DNA of 64,000 nucleotides from Phytophthora hibernalis. Its lineage: Eukaryota; Oomycota; Peronosporomycetes; Peronosporales; Peronosporaceae. A program made the position numbers and the translations under genes. Shown in pieces: positions 21,725 through 32,065 of this stretch (position 1 is its first letter; every line of letters begins with the position of its first letter). Below the pieces are notes generated by a model. It did not search any database and had not been told where the DNA came from. It saw nothing but the letters and a program-made list of their open reading frames with translations. Location of the stretch: NCBI GenBank assembly GCA_012656075.1, contig JAAKBF010000012.1, forward strand, positions 788,458 to 852,457, given 5' to 3'.

Positions 21725-22992
21725 TACAAGCTTCAATATCATTACTATTGACATTAAATTATTTTTTCCGGGCACTGCGATGAACAGCTTGGGGCCTTTA
21801 CGGACAGTGATCTTTTGGCATGCCACACTTCACTGCAGCCCTGCATCCGGGATTCTCGGATACTACGTATCCGTGCCCTGGCCTCTTCAAGCCGTTTGGT
21901 TCAGGTTTTAATGAAGTCCTTCCTCTACCGTATTTGTGTTTACCTAAAAACTATAGAGCCCTGAAAGTCTCTGGGCGTCGAAGCCCAATATCTCTGTGGG
22001 ACTTTAACCCTATGTTGATATATCGAGGCCGTGGTGAACGGCAGATGAACTTACGGAAGCAGGAGGGTCACCAAGTACTTATTAGTGGTTTGCCATTCCA
22101 CTGGGGTGGGCGACTTCAGCGTCAACAATGTTGATTCAACATGACGCGGTCGGCAGTGCACAATATCCACTGCCAAAATGTCCATCTCGAGAGCAGATCG
22201 CAACTCGAGAGCATGCAACCCTCGTGGACCTCATGAGAGGCTCTCATTGAGAGCGGCCTTCCACCTCAACCATTGCGTTGGTGTTACGCCGTGTACTGTA
22301 CACGGCGTACACTGTACATGCACCAGCGTTGAACATTGCCTTGCGTCGAACAGGTCGGGTAATCCATGTCGGGTAATCTGTTCCTCGACAATGGTGACGA
22401 CAAGCAAGGATGGCGTGAGGTCGAGATGCACGCGTGAACGCCACTTCGCCAGCGTGTTGGACATCCAAATGTTCATCGAGATCCGATACTGTGCTCTGTT
22501 CGCGCGGTGCTTTGGTTGAGTCCGCCCCGTTCAAAAGAGGAAAAGAGGAGATGGTCGTGCATTGAAGCGTACCGGTACCGGTATCCGTAGGTTGCGAGTT
22601 TACGCGTTTGTGGCAAATCGACAAGTTCATCCGATTGTCGAGGGCTCCACCTGTATCCTGGGAAGCACTCGGCGAGTCGAAGAAGTGAACGAACGAAGCT
22701 AATGGACAAGTGCTCTACATGCACACCGGTAGATGTATCGCGTCTTGATAGCGTTTGGCCGTCACCTTCTGCTGGGTGAAAAGGTCAATAGAGCGCAGTG
22801 ATGCCACTTGATGTTGGTGCATTTTGTCAGCACCCCGCGTCAGTAAGGGCTGGACAGCGCCTGTGCTTGCTTATAGACAACCTTCATCTTGATGCACATC
22901 CGAAAGCTTTGCGCTTGTGGCATGCGACGTGGGGCTGATCGCTGCCCATAAGTGAATTCGCCGTCTTTGAGCTACGTCGTGAATCTCCAAAC
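21725..22992. other. Intergenic, no gene recognised
   Basis: About 1.27 kb upstream of the second START-FYVE gene. Open frames of 60-130 codons occur on both strands but none resembles a known family or shows a supporting start context. Confidence 0.4.
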
Positions 22993-24978
22993 ATGAGCGA
23001 CCAGGATGGCTGGACTACGTCTCCCACTGGAACATCGGAGGACCGTTGGGGCGTGAGCAGCAGCGCCAAGCTGGTGACACGTCCGGCACGACAATCTGCA
23101 AAGCAGAGTATGGCCAACTTCGAGCAAACTCTTCGGCCATTTGAACAGACCACCAATCCGTTCGGACAGACCGAGCAGCAACAGCCACGACGGTCTCAGC
23201 AATCTTCAAGACCATCGCAACAGACCCCAAAGCAGTCGAGACCTTCACAGTCTCAGCAGCCTTCAAGACCATCGCAACAGCCCCCAAAGCAGTCGAGACC
23301 TTCTCAGTCTCAACAACGACAGTCTCAGCTGCCTCGTCGAGCGTCACAGCAATCTCAACAACCTCCACGACAGTCTCCACAGATGCCTCGTCGACAGTCT
23401 CAACAACCTTCACGGCAGTCCGAACAGGTTCCACTGCGACGGACATCAGAGCAGCCAACACGACCATCGCAACGGGTACCAGACAACTTTGGTCGCTCTC
23501 TGGGGCCAACTCGACCGGTTCCAAACCACCGCTCGAGCAGCACACAGCACCCTCGTCGTCAGTCTCAGCAGATCCCGGATTATCGCACTCGTGTCGAGCG
23601 TCCATCAGGACCATCAAGACCATGTCCTAACCACAACACGCAAGCCCTAAAAGCTCCACGTCCGGCTCAGCAGATCCCTACAGGCTTCCCGAGTCTTGAG
23701 CGACTTCGAAGCGACAAATCTACCAGCAGCGGTGGCAGTAGCAATAGCGATTCGTACGTCGAATTGTCACCTATTCGGCGTCGCGAGATCATTTCTCGCG
23801 TAAATGAATCGGTGCAGAACGTCATGGCTTCCATGCTGTCGGACAACTCCGGCAGCGTGCAGTGGAAACCCAAGCTCCGCAAGAAGGACATTTCGTACTA
23901 TATGGACGAGTCCAGCGTCAAGCCCGGACAGTCTCGCTTCTGCTGCGTGACCCATACCCACGCAACCGTGGACGAAATCATGAAGTTGTTCCTCCTTTCC
24001 GACAACGACAAACTACTTCGCAACAATCGCCTCTTGTACGATAACCTGTTGGAGACTCGCGTGCTATCTGTACTACGTCGACCGACCAAGGAGCGCCCCA
24101 TGAACTCAATGTACGTCAAGTACTCGAGCTTTCAGGCACCTGGTTTGATGACGAACCGAGACACTTGCGTGGCCGTGGCCACGGATATGCTGCGTCAACC
24201 TGACGGATCGATGATCGGCTACTGCCTTTGGGACTCTGTGGACGACCCGGAGTTTGCTGAAGCTACGAAGAAGTCTGGTCTCGACTTTTGCCCGATGTTC
24301 AGGTCAGGCTTCTTCCTCCGACGCTCAGGACGGAGACAGTCAAGCAGTGACCTGACCCAAGGCTACACCAAGATCGTGTACATGGTCGGCATTGAGCCTG
24401 GTGGCTGGGCGCCAGGCCTTCAAGCTCGGCTTCTCATGGAGAGGTTCGGCGCAACCCTCAGTCGTGTTTGCTCGCACTTCAGGCGAAAGCAATTGGACTC
24501 GCGAACGTTCGTCATGAAGACTCAGTGGGTCTCCAAACTCTCTGCAAAGAGCTGCAAGCAGTGCAACAAATCGTTTCAAGTGCTGTCGAACCGTGTGAAT
24601 TGCCACGCATGCGGCCAGGTGGTGTGCAGATCTTGTGCTTCCAAGGAACTCGTCGAGCTGCACGCGGTCGGACTCGTACCTATGCACATCTGCTACTCGT
24701 GCCTCGAGAAAGCCGGACTTCCCACTCCTCTATCGTCGCAAAAGGACCGAACAAGTTCCAGGAGAAGACGTCTGCAGTCCGACACCGCCAGCATTTCACG
24801 AGTCACTGCTCAGACTCAAGCACAGCCTTTGTCTCGCTCAGAACCTCAGCATCAGTCCAAGTCGGTTATTGAAAGCGACTTGATTGAAGAGGAGGATGAT
24901 GACGATGACACGGACACTGGGGAATGGGCCTTCACGTCGGCGGGCGTACCCGTTCGACCGTATCGAATGGCATCCTAG
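22993..24978 (+). CDS. START-like plus FYVE-type zinc-finger protein 2 with Gln/Pro/Arg-rich repeats
   Basis: 661 residues, intact. Residues about 50-240 are low complexity built on 'RPSQQ-P-KQS' and 'RRQSQQ' units, with two near-identical copies around 23215-23310. A START-like region follows (about 255-505, WKPKLRKKDISYYMDE, GYCLWDSVDDPEF). The FYVE-type finger is at 515-575 (CKQCNKSF, CHACGQVVCRSC, HICYSC). The tail is Ser/Arg then acidic (EEEDDDDDTDTG). Paralogue of the gene at 18263, on the same strand and separated from it by the hAT remnant. Likely a lipid- and membrane-binding protein; function inferred only. Confidence 0.82.
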   Translation: MSDQDGWTTSPTGTSEDRWGVSSSAKLVTRPARQSAKQSMANFEQTLRPFEQTTNPFGQTEQQQPRRSQQSSRPSQQTPKQSRPSQSQQPSRPSQQPPKQSRPSQSQQRQSQLPRRASQQSQQPPRQSPQMPRRQSQQPSRQSEQVPLRRTSEQPTRPSQRVPDNFGRSLGPTRPVPNHRSSSTQHPRRQSQQIPDYRTRVERPSGPSRPCPNHNTQALKAPRPAQQIPTGFPSLERLRSDKSTSSGGSSNSDSYVELSPIRRREIISRVNESVQNVMASMLSDNSGSVQWKPKLRKKDISYYMDESSVKPGQSRFCCVTHTHATVDEIMKLFLLSDNDKLLRNNRLLYDNLLETRVLSVLRRPTKERPMNSMYVKYSSFQAPGLMTNRDTCVAVATDMLRQPDGSMIGYCLWDSVDDPEFAEATKKSGLDFCPMFRSGFFLRRSGRRQSSSDLTQGYTKIVYMVGIEPGGWAPGLQARLLMERFGATLSRVCSHFRRKQLDSRTFVMKTQWVSKLSAKSCKQCNKSFQVLSNRVNCHACGQVVCRSCASKELVELHAVGLVPMHICYSCLEKAGLPTPLSSQKDRTSSRRRRLQSDTASISRVTAQTQAQPLSRSEPQHQSKSVIESDLIEEEDDDDDTDTGEWAFTSAGVPVRPYRMAS

Positions 24979-25237
24979 GTGTCAACAACGACGAAGAGAG
25001 TCGTATTTGTGTACGTAGAACTTTGTAGGAACAGTTATGAAGCAACGAACCCCTTTCAATGCAGTATATGTATGTGTTCGTTATGAGAGTCCTCTACCAA
25101 TAGGGGTGGGCAGGTGCGAGCGCGTAAGTAAACCGCGCTGGATTGGGAGGCCGACCTTAAAGTTGCCTACTGTTACTACATGTATTATATTACTGTAGTA
25201 CTGTATTATTTCTGAAGTACAACACAAATTGTGTTAC

Positions 25238-25780
25238 ACAATACGGGACGTGAGGCTGTTGTGGAGGCCACTGAAGTTTCCAACAAAGCCGGTCTCGAGC
25301 TGCTGGCGGTATCGACATTACATGTAGTGGCGTAAGCTTTGCCCTCCGAGGATTATCCTCCGCGAGGATAGATCTCTGAATCAGAGTCTCTGTTACTGTA
25401 CATGTATTTTAATTATTAAATATCGGCATTTTTGACTTCGAAGTACCTGCAAGTTGCAGGCTGCAACGCTATTGCGGACGAAGGTGGAGTTGGATCAGGT
25501 TGGGAATCGCTATTCGCCATCATAAAATTGGTGGAGCTCGCTGGGAGTCGACAGAGCATGGCGTCATCAAGGACGAGGCCAATGCAGTGTCATATCTTTT
25601 CTTATCTCCGTCACAATTTAAGGGTCTGCACTGCGGACGCACTGCGGACACAAAAACTCTGGTTGAGAGACGCGAGGATAATCCTCGGAGGGCAAAGCTT
25701 ACGCCACTATTGTCGACACCGTCAGCAGCCCGAGACCGGCCTGTTGGAGGTCTTCACACTAGCCTCACGTCACGCATTGT
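25238..25780. mobile_element. Non-coding element with ~130-bp terminal inverted repeats
   Basis: The left end (25238-25370) and right end (25665-25780) are imperfect inverted copies. They share GACGTGAGGCT, GCCGGTCTCG, CTGCTG and the inner block GTGGCGTAAGCTTTGCCCTC. The interior has no coding frame. A third single-arm copy lies at 29624-29745. This is a MITE-like or MULE-like non-autonomous element; I could not identify a target duplication. Confidence 0.65.
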
Positions 25781-26660
25781 ATTGTAAATGTCCTGGTGTG
25801 ATACATTCGCCATTGCTTTAGTACATCAAGTCTTGGCTCGGCCTTCTTCGCCGTCTGTGAGCGACGTTCACTGAGTGTGCAGGTCGGTATGGATGTGGTA
25901 ACGGCTCAAACATCTTGACTTTGGTATGGTACTTCAGTCATACCATGTCATATCCAGCAACTTGTTGTATCCGACACGTCAAATTAGCCAATAAGAATAG
26001 AGAAATGTCGTACATGTCATATCCGACAACAAATTGGTGGACAGCAAACCGGGACACTTTAGTTGGACAGAAATTGCAAGCACCTTCAGACTTTTATCTC
26101 GAAACACGTATCACACTACACATGTACGCGGTGAGCAAGGGAAGATACAACACGTCGGGCTTGCTGCAGATTGACCACGTCGTAGAACGCTTATACAACC
26201 TGGAACAACTAGATAAGGAAGTGGGCAAAGTGTTGACCATGTTGTTAACAACATTGAATACGCCTTGATACTACCGGTAACCTTGTCTAGCATTTGTTGC
26301 CTCCCTACCCACGTGGGCGCACACGCGCGCATGGTTCGAGCATTATCTTGTAGGACTTCGCTTTGTCCGGAAGATCTGTCCCATTCTATGGCCACCATTT
26401 GAATATCCCTCAAATCCGTTGCAAATTTGATTATCATATATGACAGGATAATCATGCTGGCAAATATCAGTGAATTTGTCTGCTGGATGAATGTATGACA
26501 CTTGCGATACGGTAGACAAAATAGTACATCCGATTCACATCTCCGGAGGCAGATCCTGCGAGTTCGGTCTCTACCGCTACAGTCCAATGCCAGCAGGTTC
26601 CTGAAGGCAAAAACGGGCTCGAATTCCCTCCTCGCTGTCCGTCTGACGTGGCAGCAAGTC

Positions 26661-26676
26661 TCACTTTGCAACTTGC
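26661..26676 (+). promoter_or_regulatory. Oomycete initiator of NmrA copy 5
   Basis: TCACTTTGCAACTTGC, 45 nt before the start codon and within a block conserved in the inverted paralogue. It makes the longer upstream open frame (from 26502) unlikely to be translated. Confidence 0.65.
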
Positions 26677-26720
26677 AAGCTCAGAAACAAGCTCCTTATC
26701 CCCTCTCTCCTCAATCTACA

Positions 26721-27674
26721 ATGGTCAAGTACGTGCTTACTGGCATTGGCGGCAACATCGGCGGCCACGCGGCTGACTTCGCCGTGGACATCAAGAAGCC
26801 CGAAGACGTGCTGGTGCTCACGAGTTCGGACATCTCCAAGCTTTCGCCAGAGCGTGTGGCCAACTGGAAGGCCAAGGGTGCTATCGTCGAGAACGCTGAC
26901 TACCTCGACGTCGACAGTCTAAAGAAGGTGTTCGAAGGTGCTGAGGCGGTTGCCTTCATCTCCACCTGGTTGTTCGGAGACGGTCGTCGCGGCCAGATGA
27001 AGAACTGCATCAAGGCTGCCAAGGAGACCGGCGTCAAGCGCGTGTGCTACACGTCGTTCGTCGGTGCCGGTTCGGACCTCCCCAACGACCAGGTGCCGTT
27101 CCTGCCGCGTGACCACCACTTCGTCGAACACGAGATCTACGCTTCGGGTCTGGAGTACAACATCCAGCGTGACTGGCTGTACCAGGACAACACTCCTCGC
27201 TTCTTCGCTCCGTCGTGGCACTTTACCGAGGACCGTTGGATCAACAACAGCCACGGTGTCCCCGGTGCTTACGTCGCCATTGAGGACTGCGGTCGCGTGT
27301 TCGCTGCTCTGCTCCTCGGCAAGCAGGAGAAGAACACTGTCGTGGATGTGACTGGCCCCGAGCCTGTCACGGACCGTGAAATGTTCGAGTGGATGAACTC
27401 CATCAGCGGCTACAAGGGCGAGTTCGTCGACATGCCCGACGAGGAGATGTACGCCTACTGGCTCGGCCGCGGCCTGCCCACGGAATTCTTCGGCGACTTC
27501 TCCAAGGTGCCTATGAAGCTCTGTATGGGTGACCTGCTGTGCTGCGGTGAGACCCTGGCCAACGGCTCGATGAACAAGGTTACTGACACCGTCGAGCGTC
27601 TGACTGGCCGCAAGCCCATCGGCTACAAGGAGAACCTCCTGCAGTACAAGGAAATCTTCCCCAAGAACCAGTAA
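26721..27674 (+). CDS. NmrA-like NAD(P)-binding reductase, copy 5 (intact)
   Basis: 317 residues. Rossmann start VKYVLTGIGGNIGGHAADF with the TG-x-x-GN-x-GG nucleotide-binding loop, then FISTWLFGDGRRGQ, VKRVCYTSFVGAG, FLPRDHHFVE, ASGLEYNIQRDWLYQDN, EDCGRVFAALL and the C-terminal LTGRKPIGYKENLLQYKE. The start at 26721 is chosen because the family begins there and an initiator lies just upstream. Very close to the inverted paralogue at 28263-29216. Probably a redox-sensing or quinone-reducing enzyme; substrate unknown. GC-rich at third codon positions, so likely well expressed. Confidence 0.9.
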   Translation: MVKYVLTGIGGNIGGHAADFAVDIKKPEDVLVLTSSDISKLSPERVANWKAKGAIVENADYLDVDSLKKVFEGAEAVAFISTWLFGDGRRGQMKNCIKAAKETGVKRVCYTSFVGAGSDLPNDQVPFLPRDHHFVEHEIYASGLEYNIQRDWLYQDNTPRFFAPSWHFTEDRWINNSHGVPGAYVAIEDCGRVFAALLLGKQEKNTVVDVTGPEPVTDREMFEWMNSISGYKGEFVDMPDEEMYAYWLGRGLPTEFFGDFSKVPMKLCMGDLLCCGETLANGSMNKVTDTVERLTGRKPIGYKENLLQYKEIFPKNQ

Positions 27675-27905
27675 GTGTTTTTGTTAGCTCTCTGAATTAC
27701 GAGTAATAGGGTCACCCTCCTCGCGCTGCTGTTAAGACACAATGAAATCAGTTAATAGTCTTCACTACGGCCACCAGCATCTCCTAGTTTAACATGCAGA
27801 AACGAATACGTTTGTACTGCGCAATCCTCATTGCTGCTGCACCGATACTCGGTATATTTCCTGGTTGAAGGTCACTAGGCTAACGTTATCTCTCTCGTCA
27901 GCGCA

Positions 27906-28077
27906 TAAAATCGGATAAAGTTGATTTAATTTGGTTAAAATTAGTATCCGTGAGATTTTTCTAACGTTTTTAGATAAAATCCGCATTAGATAATTCTTTC
28001 CCTTTTGTGTTTTGGATAAAAATCGGATAAAGTTGAGTTAATTTGGATAAAATTATTTTCCGTAGGATTTTTCAAGC
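27906..28077. repeat. Two direct ~60-bp AT-rich repeats
   Basis: Copies at 27906-27966 and 28018-28077 share TCGGATAAAGTTGA-TTAATTTGG and TCCGT-GATTTTTC. Further GATAAAATCCGCA half-copies occur at about 27973 and 28163. They lie in the spacer between the two convergent NmrA-like genes. Confidence 0.6.
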
Positions 28078-28262
28078 ATTAATATTGAAGAACAGCTTCA
28101 TAATACTACATAAAATAGTACTAACGATTGAAGATAGTACTACTACGTAGTACTAGTTGTAGATAAAATCCGCAGTAGGTAGATAAAATCAGAGATCCAG
28201 CTAGCTGCACTATTGACTCAACATACTCACGCAGCAGCTCGGGCTACCGATATTCAGCCAGC

Positions 28263-29216
28263 TTACTGGTTCTTGGGGAAGATCTCCTTGTACTGCAGAA
28301 GGTTCTCCTTGTAGCCGATCGGCTTACGGCCGGTCAGACGTTCAACCGTATCGGTGACCTTGCTCATCGAGCCATTGGCCAAAGTCTCACCACAACACAG
28401 CAGGTCTCCAATGCACAACTTCATAGGCAGCTTAGAGAAATCTCCGTACACGTCGGTGGGCAGGCCGCGGCCAAGCCAGTAAGCACGCAGCTCCTCATCG
28501 GGCATGTTGACGAACTCGCCCTTGTAACCACTGATGGAGTTCATCCACTCGAACATTTCACGGTCCGTGACAACCTCGGGGCCAGTCACATCCACGACAG
28601 TGTTCTTCTCCTGCTTGCCGAACAGCAGAGCAGCAAACACGCGACCGCAGTCCTCAATGGCCACGTAAGCACCAGGGGTGTCGTGGCTGTTGCTGAGCCA
28701 GCGGTTCTCAGTAAAGTGCCACGACTGGGCAAAGAAGCGAGGAGTGTTGTCCTGGTACAGCCAGTCACGCTGGATGTTGTAGTCCAGACCCGAAGCGTAG
28801 ATCTGCTGCTCCGTGAACTGGTGGTCCTGTGGAAGGAAGGGCACCTGCTCATTGGGGAGGTCCGAACCGGCACCGACGAACGACGTGTAGCACACACGCT
28901 TGACACCGGTCTCCTTAGCAGCCTTGATGCAGTTCTTCATCTGGCCACGACGACCCTCACCAATCAACCAGGTGGAGATGAAGGCAATGGCCTCAGCACC
29001 TTCGAACACCTTCTTCAGGCTGTCGACGTCGAGGTAGTCAGCGTTCTCGACGATGGCACCCTTGGCCTTCCAGTTGGCCACACGCTCGGGCGAAAGCTTG
29101 GAGATGTCCGAACTAGTGAGCACCAGCACGTCCTCGGGCTTCTTGATCTCCACAGCGAAGTCAGCCGCGTGGCCGCCGATGTTGCCGCCAACGCCAGTAA
29201 GCACGTACTTGACCAT
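28263..29216 (-). CDS. NmrA-like NAD(P)-binding reductase, copy 6 (intact)
   Basis: 317 residues, convergent with and nearly identical in length and sequence to copy 5. Glycine loop TGVGGNIGG, FISTWLIGEGRRGQ, VKRVCYTSFVGAG, DYNIQRDWLYQDN, EDCGRVFAALLFG and end YKENLLQYKEIFPKNQ. Differences from copy 5 cluster in the middle (FLPQDHQFTEQQ for FLPRDHHFVEHE, and AQSWHFTENRW for APSWHFTEDRW). Both copies look functional, so the inverted duplication has kept two active genes. Confidence 0.9.
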   Translation of the reverse strand: MVKYVLTGVGGNIGGHAADFAVEIKKPEDVLVLTSSDISKLSPERVANWKAKGAIVENADYLDVDSLKKVFEGAEAIAFISTWLIGEGRRGQMKNCIKAAKETGVKRVCYTSFVGAGSDLPNEQVPFLPQDHQFTEQQIYASGLDYNIQRDWLYQDNTPRFFAQSWHFTENRWLSNSHDTPGAYVAIEDCGRVFAALLFGKQEKNTVVDVTGPEVVTDREMFEWMNSISGYKGEFVNMPDEELRAYWLGRGLPTDVYGDFSKLPMKLCIGDLLCCGETLANGSMSKVTDTVERLTGRKPIGYKENLLQYKEIFPKNQ

Positions 29217-29251
29217 TGTAGATTGGGAGTGAGGAGCTTGTTCTTGAGCTT

Positions 29252-29267
29252 GCAAATTGTAAAGTGA
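29252..29267 (-). promoter_or_regulatory. Oomycete initiator of NmrA copy 6
   Basis: TCACTTTACAATTTGC, 36 nt upstream of the start codon. Confidence 0.65.
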
Positions 29268-29745
29268 GACTTGCTGCCACGTCAGACTGGTAAGTTACCA
29301 GGTACCTGTAACTGAGCCCAACAAGGAGGGAACACGAGAAGGTCTCGCGATTCGGTAGAGACCGAGGATCTATTTTCGGAGATTTGAATCGGATGGAGTC
29401 TCCATCTGGTACTATTTTGACTATTGCCCAGGACTGGATCCCGCACCTTACAAAATTGAAGATGTTTGAGCCGTTACGACGGCCACTTCAACGTCCTGTG
29501 GCACCACCATGGTATTAATAGCGGGTCGGTTCATTGGATCGACTGACCTAGGCGAAGGAGACCGAGCCAGCACTTGACATCGCGCATGAATGAAGAATGC
29601 ATCACTCTGAGGACACTTACGGCTCAATACGCGACGTGGGGCTGCTGTGAACTCTCCAACAAGCCGGTCTCGGGCAGCAGGCGGTCTCGACAATATGACG
29701 TTAGATACGCCTCACGGATCCTCGCGTGCGAAGCAAAGCAGCGCT

Positions 29746-32065
29746 CTAATACTATTAGTATTGCTAACGTTAACGACGGTAATACCTCACCGTGCTGCTT
29801 GAAGCGCCTTCCACCCTGGGTTTCTTCCTTGATGCCATCCTGTTCACAGCTCTTGAGAATCGCGGCGAACTCCACCAACTCCATGAAGTTGGTGAAGTTC
29901 ATGAGCGCAGCGCACTCATCTGACACTCGCCTCTGGTCCATGCGCCTGCAGGACATGGGCCGGACGAACGGATGCGTGTCGGATTTGTACGATCTTTCCT
30001 GCCAAGAGCCACGCCATTCACGATCGCAGTGCAGCACGCGCCGGAGGCGTGGCCATCATCACTTTCAATTCCTGTCGTGGAGCACACACGTGGAAGCTCC
30101 AGATCGTTGCAAGGGAGACAGTCTCCATTGTGGTACGGACACAATCCTGGTTGGGGGCTACAGGTATACGGTTGTTGATGCTTGTCCTGAATTGCAACTT
30201 ACCCCGTTCCTCTACGCGCGCGCAAGCCGCGTGTAGACACACGCCGGTGCCTTTAGTGGGAAGACTTGATGCGAGGTAAGCTTACTTCGGCGCAGGAGCG
30301 GTGCTTGCTTAGTAAGCAGCTTACCACTCAATACCGCGGCGGTGCTCTGTATGTGAATGTCCTCAGTTAGGTACTGTACCCACTCCGCTGTTGTGTTGAG
30401 TGAACGCTGTAAGTGGCTGCACTTAGTTTATTGCATTGCCACTCGCCTGTTTGGTTTGATCCAAGCTATGTCGACGATAAACTTCACTCCAACGGCACCT
30501 GTTTGCTGACGGTCAGACTGACCAAGCAGAGGGCGCATGTGATCGGTTTGGTCGCCCACAAGCCGCTTACTTCTTCAGTTCAGGGACCGATGGAGCGAAA
30601 CTTTACCGAACAACATCCTTTCGCCATTCACTTTTCGTAGTACTCTTCAGTCGTTGTGACCACCTCCACACTTCCGATCAAGCGAAAACACCGAGAACTG
30701 AAACCCCTATTGCCACGAGTAGATTTCGAGGGCGTGGTGAGGCTCTAGCTAGTGCGATAGACTTCCTGTCCGCGATAACAATAGTTTTTTCAGTCCTCGA
30801 TTTTTCAGAGTTCTTATCACCTACTGGAATTCCGTTTGAATCCACCCAGCTAATGCAACTGGCCACGACATCCGCAGGAGATAAAGGCGAAGCATGGTTC
30901 CGTTCCCCCTTCGCCGAGCTGCTACCATACTTACACTGTGCAAGTTGCACATGAATTGTTGGACGTCGTTGTGAAGCTCGCTGAGGCTGCATACAGCGTG
31001 AGCAATGCAGGACAGATCAACCAAATGGCACGAAGCGATGGCGATGGATACCTGGTTTCCTTCCCTGCGCTCGCTTTTGATATCACCCAGCCACATATCC
31101 CACTGACATGCGGTGTAGCCTCATTGTTCTTGGCTGTACTTCACCGTAACTTACCTTGCTCTGTCTTGCCTGCGGTGCCAACCTTGGGTGAATACCGGTA
31201 CGAAATCTCTAACCGAGACCAGCATGCCAGCAGCGAGAGCAAGACCAAGTGGATGCAGTCACAGCAAAATTTTGGCGGCCATTGACCAACGCACAGGCTC
31301 CACTACATTAAATGAAATTTTTACATGTACAGTACTAAACATGTAGCGAATCTCCAGTCTCCAACACCGGCACCTGTGATCATATACCGGACAACTTCAA
31401 CGTGGTAAACATGGTTTCGTCACGCAATTGGGTGCCCCTTTCGGACAGAAAAATCAAGGTATACTGACCCCTTGCAGCACAGAGATTACCGATGACTCAC
31501 GTACAAGTCCGCATTGCAGCGGACTGAAGGTGCTGCCGCCTTGCACGTGAACCAAGCTCTCCGATAGACGATAGATCTGGAGATATGGCGGCAACCATTC
31601 CTATCCTTGCTGTGATAGTTCACTTTCGCACCAATACCACCTTGGGCACCACGCCGTGGTGGCCACACTCCTTTCACCGTCTGAAGGCAACAATTTTTAG
31701 TGAATTGGGTGCGCTTGACGCTCGTCACGGTCCATCTAGATTCGCAGCGCGCTGGACACCGGCCAACGAGCAAATGGGTACGTGCTCAGAGGGCCAGGTT
31801 CATGCCAAAGCGGTGGTTGTCACGAGCGACTTGCGGGCGTTGAAGTTATAGCAGCGTGCCAGTTCGCTGGATATTCGCATCTTTATCGAGCCCTGGAGAC
31901 TTACTCAGAGCGATAGCAGAGCGCAGTGTATGCTCTTCCAGCTCCGCTACCCGTGACCAACAGAAGCTCATTCCAACTCTTACCGTCTACTGCGGAACCA
32001 CCTCCTCCACTCCTCCTCCCAAGCCTCCAGCTCCAGTCAAGTGACTACTTCCTCCGACCATCGAT
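29746..32065. other. Gene-poor stretch
   Basis: About 2.3 kb with many short open frames on both strands, none family-like. I see no transposase, RNA gene or tandem array. It may be old, unrecognisable transposon sequence. Confidence 0.4.

Larger units (their letters stand above)
25690..29720. repeat. Large inverted duplication around two NmrA-like genes
   Basis: The left arm (about 25690-27674) and right arm (about 28263-29720, reversed) are homologous. Shared parts are the NmrA-like coding sequences, their initiators, upstream blocks such as ATCCGATTCA...TCTCC and GGTCTCTACCG, a block containing GTAACGGCTCAAACATCTT, and one arm of the inverted-repeat element. The left arm has about 550 nt more between 25930 and 26505. 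The 588-nt spacer is AT-rich. Confidence 0.75.

Noticed and set aside
21820..22630. Open frames of 80-130 codons upstream of the second START-FYVE gene
   Set aside because: No family resemblance, no promoter signal, and overlapping frames on both strands look equally random.
26502..26720. Upstream extension of the NmrA gene (73 more codons)
   Set aside because: An initiator lies inside it, no paralogue conserves it, and the family starts at 26721.
29574..30236. 220-codon plus-strand frame as a gene
   Set aside because: Its 5' part overlaps the arm of the dispersed inverted-repeat element and the rest resembles nothing.
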